Below are positions 34,000 to 41,385 of a DNA stretch of 49,205 nt, in pieces. Location: NCBI GenBank assembly GCA_964460345.1, contig CAYWRO010000024.1:1-49205 (forward strand), in the 5' to 3' direction. Made by a program: the position numbers and the translations under genes. Each line of letters begins with the position of its first letter. Positions within the stretch are counted from its first letter, which is position 1. This stretch comes from CAYWRO01 sp964460345. GTDB taxonomy: Bacteria; Planctomycetota; Phycisphaerae; Phycisphaerales; UBA1924. Under the pieces are notes generated by a model, which did no database searches, was not told where the DNA came from, and saw nothing but the letters and a program-made list of their open reading frames with translations.

Positions 34000-34073
34000 G
34001 TGCTCGTAGCTCAATTGGATAGAGCGCTGGCCTCCGAAGCCAGAGGTTGTGGGTTCGACTCCCGCCGAGCACG
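34000..34073 (+). tRNA. tRNA-Arg (CCG anticodon)
   Basis: The gene is 74 nt with a complete cloverleaf: acceptor GTGCTCG/CGAGCAC with discriminator G, D-stem GCTC/GAGC, anticodon stem CTGGC/GCCAG with loop CTCCGAA, and T-arm GTGGG TTCGACT CCCGC. The anticodon CCG decodes CGG, a codon common in this GC-rich DNA. No CCA is encoded. It lies between the 5' end of the MFS gene and the 3' end of scpA, on the opposite strand to both. Confidence 0.95.
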
Positions 34074-34150
34074 TTTGGGGAATGGGGAAGTCTGATAGCC
34101 GGAATCGCGTTCCGGCGCGGGGGCCGCAGCAAACTCGCGCTTGTCGACGC

Positions 34151-35068
34151 TTACAAATGAGTTGGGGCGGATGATCCAACTTCCGCGGCAGGCACTGCGT
34201 CAGCCGGGCCAGCCGGGGGCTCTTCCTTCAGCTGCAGCAGGATTTCCGCACCGGGGGGCGGCGCGGGTGTTTGTGCATCGCCTGACGGTTCGAGCTGCGT
34301 AACGGCGATTCGTTGCTGCTTGACGAGCTCAAGGATCGCCAGGAAAAGGCCCACAAGTTCACTTCGCGAACGGCCCTCGAAGACCTGGCGGAACGTGATG
34401 GCGGGAGGCTCGCGGCCGGGTTGAGTGTCCCCCTGACCCCGGAGCGCCTGCAGGCGGTCGAGGATGTCCGCCGCGTGGAGCTCAATGGGCGTGTCATCGA
34501 CGGTCACCGTGTGCTCGCCGAGCCGATCGAAATTGACGGTTTCGACAATCCGCGCGAACGCTTCCACGAGGTCGAAAATGTCGAGATCTTCGGTGTCGAC
34601 GTCGTCAGGGTCGCCGGCGAGTTCGGCGGTGGCCTCAGCGAGGCGAGTCTTGTCAATAGGGGCGGCCGCCGCCGGGAAGCGCTGCTCCCAAATGCGGCGA
34701 TGCTCCTCGAGGCGGTCCGCCGCGTCTCGATAGCGCTTGTACTCGAGAAGCTGGCGAATCAGGTCAGCACGCGGGTCGGCGTCAGCCCCCTCGGCCGAAC
34801 CGCCATCCCCGCTGCGCGCGCCGCCGGGCCGTTCCTCCGGAGGCATGAGCATGCGCGACTTGATCTCCATCAGCGTCGCGGCCATGACGAGGAACTCGCC
34901 GGCGGTGTCGATGTCGATGCGGTCAATGTGCGTGAGGTACGCGAGGTACTGATCGGTGATCTCGGCGATCGGGATCTCCGTCACGTCGACCTCCGCGCGG
35001 CGAATCAGGAAAAGGAGCAGGTCGAGCGGGCCTTCAAAGGCGTCGAGTTGGACTCGGTAATCGACCAT
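34151..35068 (-). CDS. scpA: Segregation and condensation protein A
   Basis: The protein has 305 residues. It starts MVDYRVQLDAFEGPLDLLLFLIRRAEVDV, the defining N-terminal segment of ScpA kleisins. Next come ITDQYLAYLTHIDRIDIDTAGEFLVMAATLMEIKSRMLMP, a variable acidic middle, and a C-terminal winged helix (VGLFLAILELVKQQRIAVTQ). ScpA bridges the SMC heads together with ScpB to organise the chromosome. About 50 residues of Pro/Ala-rich tail follow the winged helix. No scpB is adjacent. The gene is divergent from kdsD with an 85-base gap. Confidence 0.94.
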   Translation of the reverse strand: MVDYRVQLDAFEGPLDLLLFLIRRAEVDVTEIPIAEITDQYLAYLTHIDRIDIDTAGEFLVMAATLMEIKSRMLMPPEERPGGARSGDGGSAEGADADPRADLIRQLLEYKRYRDAADRLEEHRRIWEQRFPAAAAPIDKTRLAEATAELAGDPDDVDTEDLDIFDLVEAFARIVETVNFDRLGEHTVTVDDTPIELHAADILDRLQALRGQGDTQPGREPPAITFRQVFEGRSRSELVGLFLAILELVKQQRIAVTQLEPSGDAQTPAPPPGAEILLQLKEEPPAGPADAVPAAEVGSSAPTHL

Positions 35069-35153
35069 GTCGTCGCGGCGGAGCGATCCCCAGGGGCGGT
35101 GAGCGTTACAGACCCGACTGTGCGGGCGAGCGGAAGAGTCTACGCTTTAGCCG

Positions 35154-36233
35154 ATGACGAGAGCCGCTCTGACAGGTTGTTTTGCGGAGACGGTCTCGGG
35201 CGCGGAGGATGGCGTGGATCTGGAGCAGGAACTGGAGCTTGCCCGGGGGCTTTTGCGGGCCGAGGCGGACGCGGTGGGCGGGCTGCCTGCGCGCCTGGGG
35301 GATGATTTCTTGACGGCGGTCGGGCTGATCGTCTCGTGCGTGCAGGCTCATGGGAACGTCGTGGTGGCGGGGCTGGGCAAGAGCGGGCTGATCGGCGCGA
35401 AGATCAGCGCCACGCTCGCTTCGCTTGGGATTCCGTCACAGTGTCTGCACCCGGTCGAGGCCGTGCACGGCGACCTGGGCCGACTGCGCAAGCAGGATGT
35501 GGCGATCTGCCTGTCGTATTCGGGCCAGACCGAAGAGGTCGTTGCGCTGGCGGCGACCCTGCGGCAGGATGGGCTGCCGATCATTGCGATCACCCGGGGG
35601 GGCAATGACGCAGACGGCCGCGCAACGTGCGCACTGGCGAGGCTGGCCACGGCAACGCTCACGATTGGCGCGGTTGATGAACAGAATGGCCTGACGCCTG
35701 CGCCGATGTGCTCCTCGACCGCGATGCTGGCGATGGGCGATGCATTGGCGCTTGTGGCGAGCCGCCGGATGAAGTTCACGGATGAGGACTTCGCACGGCG
35801 GCATCCTGGCGGCGCGCTGGGGGGGTTGTTGCGCCCGGTTCTGGAGGTGCTGCGCTTCCGTGCGGGCGTGAACCTCGAGCCGATCGGCGAGAAGTTCACG
35901 GTCTCCGAGGCGCTCGAGCAGGCGGCGCGTGTGGAACGGCGACCGGGCGCGCTGCTCCTGGTAGGCGACAACGGTCGCTTAACGGGAATCTTCACCGACG
36001 CCGACCTGCGGCGGTTGATTCTGAAGGATCCCGAAATGCTCTCTCGTCCGATCGCCGACGTGATGACGCGGTCGCCCGGCGCGCTCGTGGACACGGCGCT
36101 GGTTCGTGATGCGGTGCGCATGGTGCGGGAGTTCCGGCGCGACGAGATTCCGGTGGTGGATGCGGACGGCAGACCGGTCGGCCTTCTCGACGTCCAGGAT
36201 CTGGTCGCGCTGAAAGTAGTGGAGCCGGAATGA
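35154..36233 (+). CDS. kdsD: Arabinose-5-phosphate isomerase
   Basis: The protein has 359 residues. An SIS domain carries VVVAGLGKSGLIGAKISATLASLG, HPVEAVHGDLG, CLSYSGQTEEV and the conserved RRHPGGALG. Two CBS domains follow (VSEALEQAARVERRPGALLLVG; PIADVMTRSPGALV). This is the KdsD/KpsF/GutQ layout, at slightly more than the usual 325 residues because of a 30-residue N-terminal lead. It converts ribulose-5-phosphate to arabinose-5-phosphate, the first step to Kdo. It overlaps kdsC by 4 bases, which supports the Kdo role over GutQ. Confidence 0.93.
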   Translation: MTRAALTGCFAETVSGAEDGVDLEQELELARGLLRAEADAVGGLPARLGDDFLTAVGLIVSCVQAHGNVVVAGLGKSGLIGAKISATLASLGIPSQCLHPVEAVHGDLGRLRKQDVAICLSYSGQTEEVVALAATLRQDGLPIIAITRGGNDADGRATCALARLATATLTIGAVDEQNGLTPAPMCSSTAMLAMGDALALVASRRMKFTDEDFARRHPGGALGGLLRPVLEVLRFRAGVNLEPIGEKFTVSEALEQAARVERRPGALLLVGDNGRLTGIFTDADLRRLILKDPEMLSRPIADVMTRSPGALVDTALVRDAVRMVREFRRDEIPVVDADGRPVGLLDVQDLVALKVVEPE

Positions 36234-36796
36234 GCGAGCATTCACAGGCCGTGACCGACGCGGTAGGGGTGGGGCGCGACGGGCGCTTTGTGGATCCAGC
36301 GTCCGTCCGGCTGCTGGCGATCGATGTGGATGGCGTCCTTACCGACGGCTCGATCATGCTCGATGACGATGGGCGGGAACTCAAGCGCTTCAATGTGCGC
36401 GATGGGCTCGGGCTCAAGATGTGGATGGGGCTGGGCTTCAAGGTGGCGGTGATCACGCGCCGCAGGGGCGGAGCGCTGGCACACCGGATGCGGGAACTCG
36501 GCGTTGATGAAGTGACGCAAGGAGCCGGCCACAAGGGGGAGGTGATTGAGGACGTGTGCCGGCGGCTGGAGATTCCCTGCGGCCAGACCTGCTTTGTGGG
36601 CGACGATCTGCCGGACTTGGCAGCGATGCGCCGGGTCGGCTACCCGGTGGCCGTGGCCGATGCGGAGGAGGCAGTGCGTGCCGCCGCGGCGTGGGTGACC
36701 ACACGCCGGGGCGGGTGTGGCGCGGTGAGGGAGGTAGTTGACAGGCTGATCGCCACACGCGGGCTCATGGAGCAGGTGGTCGGGCAGTACCATTAG
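36230..36796 (+). CDS. kdsC: 3-deoxy-manno-octulosonate-8-phosphate phosphatase
   Basis: The protein has 188 residues from an ATGA overlap. It is a C0-type HAD phosphatase: the nucleophile motif LLAIDVDGVLTDGSI, FNVRDGLGLKMW, AVITRRRGG (motif II), HKGEVIEDVCRRL and VGDDLPDLAAMRRVGYPVAV (motif III). No cap domain is present, as expected for the tetrameric KdsC. It removes phosphate from Kdo-8-P. Position between kdsD and an LptC-like gene mirrors the kdsD-kdsC-lptC order of Proteobacteria. In most KdsC the second motif is IxTGR; here it is ITRRRGG, a modest deviation. Confidence 0.92.
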   Translation: MSEHSQAVTDAVGVGRDGRFVDPASVRLLAIDVDGVLTDGSIMLDDDGRELKRFNVRDGLGLKMWMGLGFKVAVITRRRGGALAHRMRELGVDEVTQGAGHKGEVIEDVCRRLEIPCGQTCFVGDDLPDLAAMRRVGYPVAVADAEEAVRAAAAWVTTRRGGCGAVREVVDRLIATRGLMEQVVGQYH

Positions 36797-36864
36797 CGGG
36801 GGCTGTTGCGGCACGGTCGTGGACGTGGCCGCGGCCAGCAGCCGGGGGGCTGGAATGGAGTCCC

Positions 36865-39800
36865 ATGAACACACGCACGACCGGCCTGCTCGTCGCCTTC
36901 GCGTTGGCTCTGATCATCATCGGAGTGGTGCTGTTCGTCTATATCCGCCACGCCTCTGCGCCGGTGGCCCAGCCGGTCGCGCCGATCGTCGCGGCAGAGG
37001 AGCAGATCCAGGCCATCGCGGCGGATGGGGCTCTGCAGACGGGCAGTGCTGCGCGCATCCAGGGAACGGCCAAGGACGACCCCGAACGCCGGGTGTATGA
37101 CTTCACGGCCGAGCGCATCGATCCAAAGCCCAACGGTGTGTACGAGATTGAGTCACCGGCGGGGTGGATCTACCTCAAGGACAATCGCGCGGTGCACGTG
37201 CGGGCGGAGCGCGGACAGGTGGTCGCGCCGGCCCCTGCTGGCAGCGAGATGGCTGGCCAGCCGGCGATTCCTTCCGATCCGGAGGAAGGGAACCTCGCGG
37301 GCGATGTGGTTATCCGACTGTTCGAGGGAGTGGGGCCGGACGACCAGATCGACCCCGAGACGACGACGCCGGCGGGCACGTTCCGGACAGATGTGCTGCG
37401 CTTCAACGCGGTAACCGGGGAGTTGTCGACGCCGCAGGATGTCGAGATTCGCGTGGAGACGCCGGACTTCACCTATCGCGGCACGTGGCTGCGTGGGCAG
37501 TACGATCAGGTGCGCGAGCGGTTCTTCGTGCGCGTCGAGCGGCGGCACCAGCTCGAGTACGTGCAAAAAGAGGAAGCACAGGATCAGGCGGAGGCGACGC
37601 CGTCCTCGCAGGCCCAAGGCGCCGATGGGACGGGTCAGACCACGCCGGCGCAGGCGGCGAGCGAGCCGGCCGGAAGCGACAGCCCGAAGAAGGAGGACCT
37701 GTACCACTGCGTGCTCGTCGGCGACCTGATGTTGCAGCAGGTGGGGCAGGGTCGCTGGCTGAAAGCGGATCGGCTGGAACTGTGGGCGCGATTGCTGGAT
37801 GGCCAGTTGCCGGACGGGGCGATCGCGCCGCTGGCGTTCGGGGAGGAACGAACCGAGCCGGATGCGGCAGAGGTGAGCGAGGTCGACTCGCAGAGTCCAG
37901 GCGCCGCGGCCGGGCAAGCAGAACCGGCGGAGAGGACGGTGATTCCGCTTTCCGATACACCGCCGGATCAACCGAACGTGATCACGCTCACCTGGAGCGG
38001 GCCACTGATGCTTTCTCCATTGGACGAGACACCTGCGGAACTGGAGGAGGACCATGCCGCATTGCGCTTCAGCGGCCTGAACGGCAATCGCGTCCTGCTG
38101 ACCGACGACGGTGATGGGAGCGTCTCGTGTGCGCTACTGCACTACGGGGCGACAACGCGTCGCGCGATGCTCGCCAACACCGCCCAGGTGAAGGACGGGA
38201 CGACAATGGGCCAGGTTGTCGCGGAGTCTGTTGAGTACGGCACCCTCCGCGGGCCGGTGATCCGGGCGGATCTGACGACCGGGCTGGCGTCCGTGGATGG
38301 TGGGGGTGCGATGATCGCCGTGGCGGAGCCGGAAATCGCCGGGAGGGGCACTGGCGGCCGCCGGATCGATTGGAGCAAGCGTGCGGACTTCCGGTTCCGG
38401 ACGGCGGCCGGGCGCGTCATCGGGTCACTGCAGGAGGCGTTGCTTTCGGGTGAGGTCGTGGCGACAGATGGGCGGGGCAAGTTGGAGGGGGACTCGGTGC
38501 GTGCGCTGTTTGTGCAGGGCGAGGCCGATGCAGAAGGGAAGCGGCCGGATTTGCTGCAACGGCTGATCGCCGATGGCGAGGTGCTCGCCGATGGCGGCGC
38601 CGATGAACGTGGGCGTGAGATCGGCTCGATTGCCGCGACTCACCTGGATGTGGAGTTCGAGACGGCCGAACAAGCGGTCGGCTTGACGGGGGGAGAACCG
38701 ACTCCCCGAGTGATCGAGGCGTGGGGGACGGAAACGCAACGAGTGATAACGAAGCGGGCCGGGGAGCGACTGGAGTCCGGCCGCCTTCTCGCCAACACGC
38801 GGAGGGATGAAGCTGGCAACGTCGTTGTGACCAGGGTGAGCGCTTCGGAAGGCGTGGTGGTCAGCCGCGACGATGGGATCCAGGCCACGGCAGCCCGCAT
38901 GGAAGCGGACGGCCTGACCGAGACAGCGGACTTCTTCGAAAACGTTGTGCTCTCACGGACCGCTGGTGCGGAAGAGTCCGCGGTCGTGCGGGGCGAACAG
39001 GTTCGGGTTGGGGGCGAGGAGCGGGTCATCAACGTCTTCGGCTCAGGCGATTTCAGCTTCGCGAGCGCCAGCGATGATGGGGAGCCCGGCGCTCTGAAGG
39101 TGACGTGGACGAACGAGATGCGCTTCAACGATGCGGCCGGGCAGATTGACTGCGTCGGCGATGTCGTGGCGATCAATGAGGTGGGGGAGTTGGCGACCGA
39201 TGTCCTCCGGTCGCACCGCGTCGTCATCGATCTTGAGCCGGTCGATTCAGCGGAGGGCGGGCCGTCAACGCGGGATGGCGCTCTCGCAATTGAGGAACGC
39301 CGGGTGCGCGAGATTCGGGCGATCGGGGAGTCGACCGAGGTGGCAGGCGGCGAGATGGCGGTCGCCGAGCTGCGCCGGTACGTGGCTGATGAAGCACACG
39401 AGGGCGGCAGGCGGCTGGAGCGGTTCGCAAGGCTGAAGGGCGATCGGATCATCGCCAGTGAAGTGGAAGGGACCCTGCTAGTTCCCGGACCCGGCGATGC
39501 GGCCCTGTACGATGCCCGTGCGGTCGCGGCGGCAAAGTCGGAGGGAACGGATCTGCTGCCGGCCGGGGGGGGCGGTCAGCTTCGTGGCGCCACGCTGTTC
39601 CGCTGGGATGGAGCGTTGACCGGCAATCGCGCGGAGGGAACGCTGGTCATGAAGCGTGCGGTGGAGATGGTCCACAAGCCGCTCGACCCAGAACAGCCCG
39701 AGATTCTCATGGTGTGTGAGGACCTGCTGACGAGGATGGAAGAGCCAGGAGATGCGCCGGCGAGCGCTGCGGAGGAGAACAGGCTTTCGCAGATCGAAGC

Positions 39801-40041
39801 CGAAGGCGCGGTTTACGTGCGGGCCGACACGCCGGGCACGACGCAGCGCAAGGAGTTGATCGCCGATCGACTGTTCTATGACGCGGCGACCGGCAAGGTG
39901 CTGGCCTGGGCGCGGGAGGGCAACCAGGTGAAGCTCTTCGATGTCATGCGCGGCGCGCCGGTGATGGCACGGGAACTCGAGTGGGACCTCGTGCGCGATG
40001 CAATCCGCGTGAAGGAGATGAGCGGCTCGGCCGTGCGGTAG
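36865..40041 (+). CDS. Giant LptC/LptA-like LPS transport protein
   Basis: The protein has 1058 residues, about five times an ordinary LptC. An N-terminal anchor (GLLVAFALALIIIGVVLFVYI) is followed by a periplasmic beta-rich chain. The region 75-240 (VYDFTAERIDPKPNGVYEIE, NLAGDVVIRLFEG, FRTDVLRFNAVTGELSTP) reads as an LptC-type jelly roll. Later stretches have LptA/OstA-like strand repeats: GIQATAARMEADGLTETADF, ENVVLSRTAGAEESAVVRGE, DCVGDVVAINEVGELATDV and LIADRLFYDAATGKVLAW. An acidic Gln/Glu/Ala spacer is near 240-270. GGAG precedes the ATG. It follows kdsD-kdsC, so a bridge carrying LPS across the periplasm is inferred. LptB, F, G and D are not in the window. Confidence 0.75.
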   Translation: MNTRTTGLLVAFALALIIIGVVLFVYIRHASAPVAQPVAPIVAAEEQIQAIAADGALQTGSAARIQGTAKDDPERRVYDFTAERIDPKPNGVYEIESPAGWIYLKDNRAVHVRAERGQVVAPAPAGSEMAGQPAIPSDPEEGNLAGDVVIRLFEGVGPDDQIDPETTTPAGTFRTDVLRFNAVTGELSTPQDVEIRVETPDFTYRGTWLRGQYDQVRERFFVRVERRHQLEYVQKEEAQDQAEATPSSQAQGADGTGQTTPAQAASEPAGSDSPKKEDLYHCVLVGDLMLQQVGQGRWLKADRLELWARLLDGQLPDGAIAPLAFGEERTEPDAAEVSEVDSQSPGAAAGQAEPAERTVIPLSDTPPDQPNVITLTWSGPLMLSPLDETPAELEEDHAALRFSGLNGNRVLLTDDGDGSVSCALLHYGATTRRAMLANTAQVKDGTTMGQVVAESVEYGTLRGPVIRADLTTGLASVDGGGAMIAVAEPEIAGRGTGGRRIDWSKRADFRFRTAAGRVIGSLQEALLSGEVVATDGRGKLEGDSVRALFVQGEADAEGKRPDLLQRLIADGEVLADGGADERGREIGSIAATHLDVEFETAEQAVGLTGGEPTPRVIEAWGTETQRVITKRAGERLESGRLLANTRRDEAGNVVVTRVSASEGVVVSRDDGIQATAARMEADGLTETADFFENVVLSRTAGAEESAVVRGEQVRVGGEERVINVFGSGDFSFASASDDGEPGALKVTWTNEMRFNDAAGQIDCVGDVVAINEVGELATDVLRSHRVVIDLEPVDSAEGGPSTRDGALAIEERRVREIRAIGESTEVAGGEMAVAELRRYVADEAHEGGRRLERFARLKGDRIIASEVEGTLLVPGPGDAALYDARAVAAAKSEGTDLLPAGGGGQLRGATLFRWDGALTGNRAEGTLVMKRAVEMVHKPLDPEQPEILMVCEDLLTRMEEPGDAPASAAEENRLSQIEAEGAVYVRADTPGTTQRKELIADRLFYDAATGKVLAWAREGNQVKLFDVMRGAPVMARELEWDLVRDAIRVKEMSGSAVR

Positions 40042-40056
40042 GCACGCTGAGCAAAC

Positions 40057-40617
40057 TCACGCCGATGAGCGGTCAACCACCCGGTAGTGCTCTCGCTCGC
40101 CGCGGCCGCGGAGCGGGTAGTCCTTGCGAAGCGGGTGGGCGGGGTAGTCGGCCCAGAGGAGGATGCGCCGCAGGTCGGGGTGGTTGCGGAAGCGAATGCC
40201 GTACATGTCGAAGACCTCGCGTTCGGGCCACTCGGCGCCCGGCCACAGGTCGGTGACGCTGTCGACATAAAGCGCGGGGTCTTCCTCGATGCCATCGGTC
40301 GGGATGGAGGGATCCAGGAACGTCTTCACCGTGAAGCGGGTGTTGTGGTCGTAGGAGAGCAGAAGGTAGACGACGGCGAACCGGCCCGGCATGTCGGCGG
40401 GATAGTTGAGGTAGTCGACGGCCGTAACGTCGGAGAGGAAGTTGTAGCGGCAGCGGTCATCGTCGCGGAGGAAGGCCATCACCTCGTGCAGGTCGGCGGG
40501 GTCGACGATGAGGGTGGACTGCCCGCGAAACTCGGCGCCGCGAAAGCGACGGTCTGGGAAGGCGGCCTTGACGGCCGCGAAGGTGGGGTGGTCAAGCGTG
40601 GGTTTGGGGTTTGTCAT
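40057..40617 (-). CDS. nuoC: NADH-quinone oxidoreductase subunit C, isolated gene
   Basis: The protein has 186 residues from the ATG at 40617. It contains the 30-kDa subunit signature EREVFDMYGIRFRNHPDLRR followed by ILLWADYPAHPLRKDYPL, and CRYNFLSDVTAVDYL in the middle. NuoC belongs to the peripheral arm of complex I with NuoB and NuoD. Here it stands alone: the 3' neighbour is convergent (15 bases away) and the 5' neighbour, rpsO, is divergent. The remaining nuo genes must lie elsewhere. The core motif is intact, so the gene appears functional. No good ribosome-binding site is visible. Confidence 0.93.
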   Translation of the reverse strand: MTNPKPTLDHPTFAAVKAAFPDRRFRGAEFRGQSTLIVDPADLHEVMAFLRDDDRCRYNFLSDVTAVDYLNYPADMPGRFAVVYLLLSYDHNTRFTVKTFLDPSIPTDGIEEDPALYVDSVTDLWPGAEWPEREVFDMYGIRFRNHPDLRRILLWADYPAHPLRKDYPLRGRGEREHYRVVDRSSA

Positions 40618-40726
40618 TGTTGCTGGGGCCCTGAGGAGGTGTCGGGACGCATGGTAGCCTCGGCGGCAGGGTGGCGGGCAAGCCAGAGACAGGTCCAATG
40701 TCGCCGGAGGCCAATGGGGATTCAGT

Positions 40727-40756
40727 TTGATTTGGAGGCGTCCGGTGGGCTATTGT
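40727..40756 (+). promoter_or_regulatory. rpsO: Possible sigma70-type promoter for rpsO
   Basis: TTGATT (40727-40732) and TATTGT (40751-40756) are 18 bases apart, 130 bases upstream of rpsO. The match to -35/-10 consensus is moderate, and the surrounding DNA is GC-rich. Confidence 0.35.
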
Positions 40757-40769
40757 TGGGGCAAGATTC

Positions 40770-40800
40770 CGCCGTTCCCGCCACGCGGGGCGGCGTCTTT
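40770..40800 (+). terminator. Terminator-like hairpin in the rpsO leader
   Basis: CGCCGTTCC (40770-40778) pairs with GGGGCGGCG (40787-40795) around an 8-base loop, including two G-T pairs, and is followed by TCTTT. It lies between the promoter candidate and rpsO, so it could attenuate the transcript. Thermodynamics were not computed. Confidence 0.35.
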
Positions 40801-40885
40801 GCAGATTGTGCGGGCCGGGGGTCCGCTTCAATAGCCGCCGAGAAACACAGTCGGGCCCGGCCCGATGCCATGGGATGCGACGCAT

Positions 40886-41155
40886 ATGCCGTTGATGGCC
40901 GAAGAAAAGACGCAGGTGATCAGCCAGTACAAGACCCACGAGAACGACTCGGGTTCACCCGAGGTGCAGATCGCGGTCCTGACGACGCGGATCAATCAGC
41001 TTTCAGAGCACCTGCAGAGCCACAAGCACGACAACCACAGCCGCCGCGGCCTGATCATGATGGTCGGCAAGCGCAACCGGCTGCTGCGGTACCTGGCGAA
41101 CACGGACCGCCAGCGTTACCTCGACCTGATCGGCCGACTCGGCCTGCGCAAGTGA
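40886..41155 (+). CDS. rpsO: 30S ribosomal protein S15
   Basis: The protein has 89 residues from the ATG at 40886, which gives the exact family length; ATGs at 40865 and 40895 are in frame but give lengths less typical of S15. Conserved blocks: NDSGSPEVQIAVLTTRINQL, HLQSHKHDNHSRRGL, MMVGKRNRLLRYL and LIGRLGLRK. It binds 16S rRNA in the platform of the small subunit. It is followed by pnp, the classical rpsO-pnp order, with a terminator between them. S15 represses its own mRNA in several bacteria; whether it does so here is unknown. Confidence 0.97.
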   Translation: MPLMAEEKTQVISQYKTHENDSGSPEVQIAVLTTRINQLSEHLQSHKHDNHSRRGLIMMVGKRNRLLRYLANTDRQRYLDLIGRLGLRK

Positions 41156-41161
41156 CTTCTG

Positions 41162-41189
41162 CGGCCCGTGCCCTCACCGGCGCGGGCCG
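41162..41189 (+). terminator. Terminator between rpsO and pnp
   Basis: CGGCCCGTGCC pairs with GGCGCGGGCCG (11 pairs, one G-T) over a 6-base loop, 7 bases after the rpsO stop, followed by TCTTTGT. This matches the position of the rpsO terminator in E. coli, where partial read-through feeds pnp. Confidence 0.75.
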
Positions 41190-41355
41190 TCTTTGTATTC
41201 GTGACCGCCGGAGACCCGGCGGCAGTGGACAGCCTGCATTCCGGTGAGAGTGCCTTCTGTCTTCTGCCTCTGGGGGGCTCCGACGGTGGACAATCCGTTT
41301 GAGATCGCGCTTGTGGCGGACGGTTCGTTTCGATGGAGCCGCCGCGAGCGCCAGC

Positions 41356-41371
41356 CGTGCATGCATGCACG
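41356..41371 (+). promoter_or_regulatory. pnp: Perfect 16-bp palindrome abutting the pnp ribosome-binding site
   Basis: CGTGCATGCATGCACG is its own reverse complement and its last base overlaps the GAGAGG Shine-Dalgarno (41371-41376) of pnp. In RNA it could fold into a short hairpin that controls access to the site; in DNA it could be an operator. PNPase leader control is known in E. coli, but this element is not homologous by sequence. Confidence 0.45.
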
Positions 41372-41385
41372 AGAGGTAGAAGACA

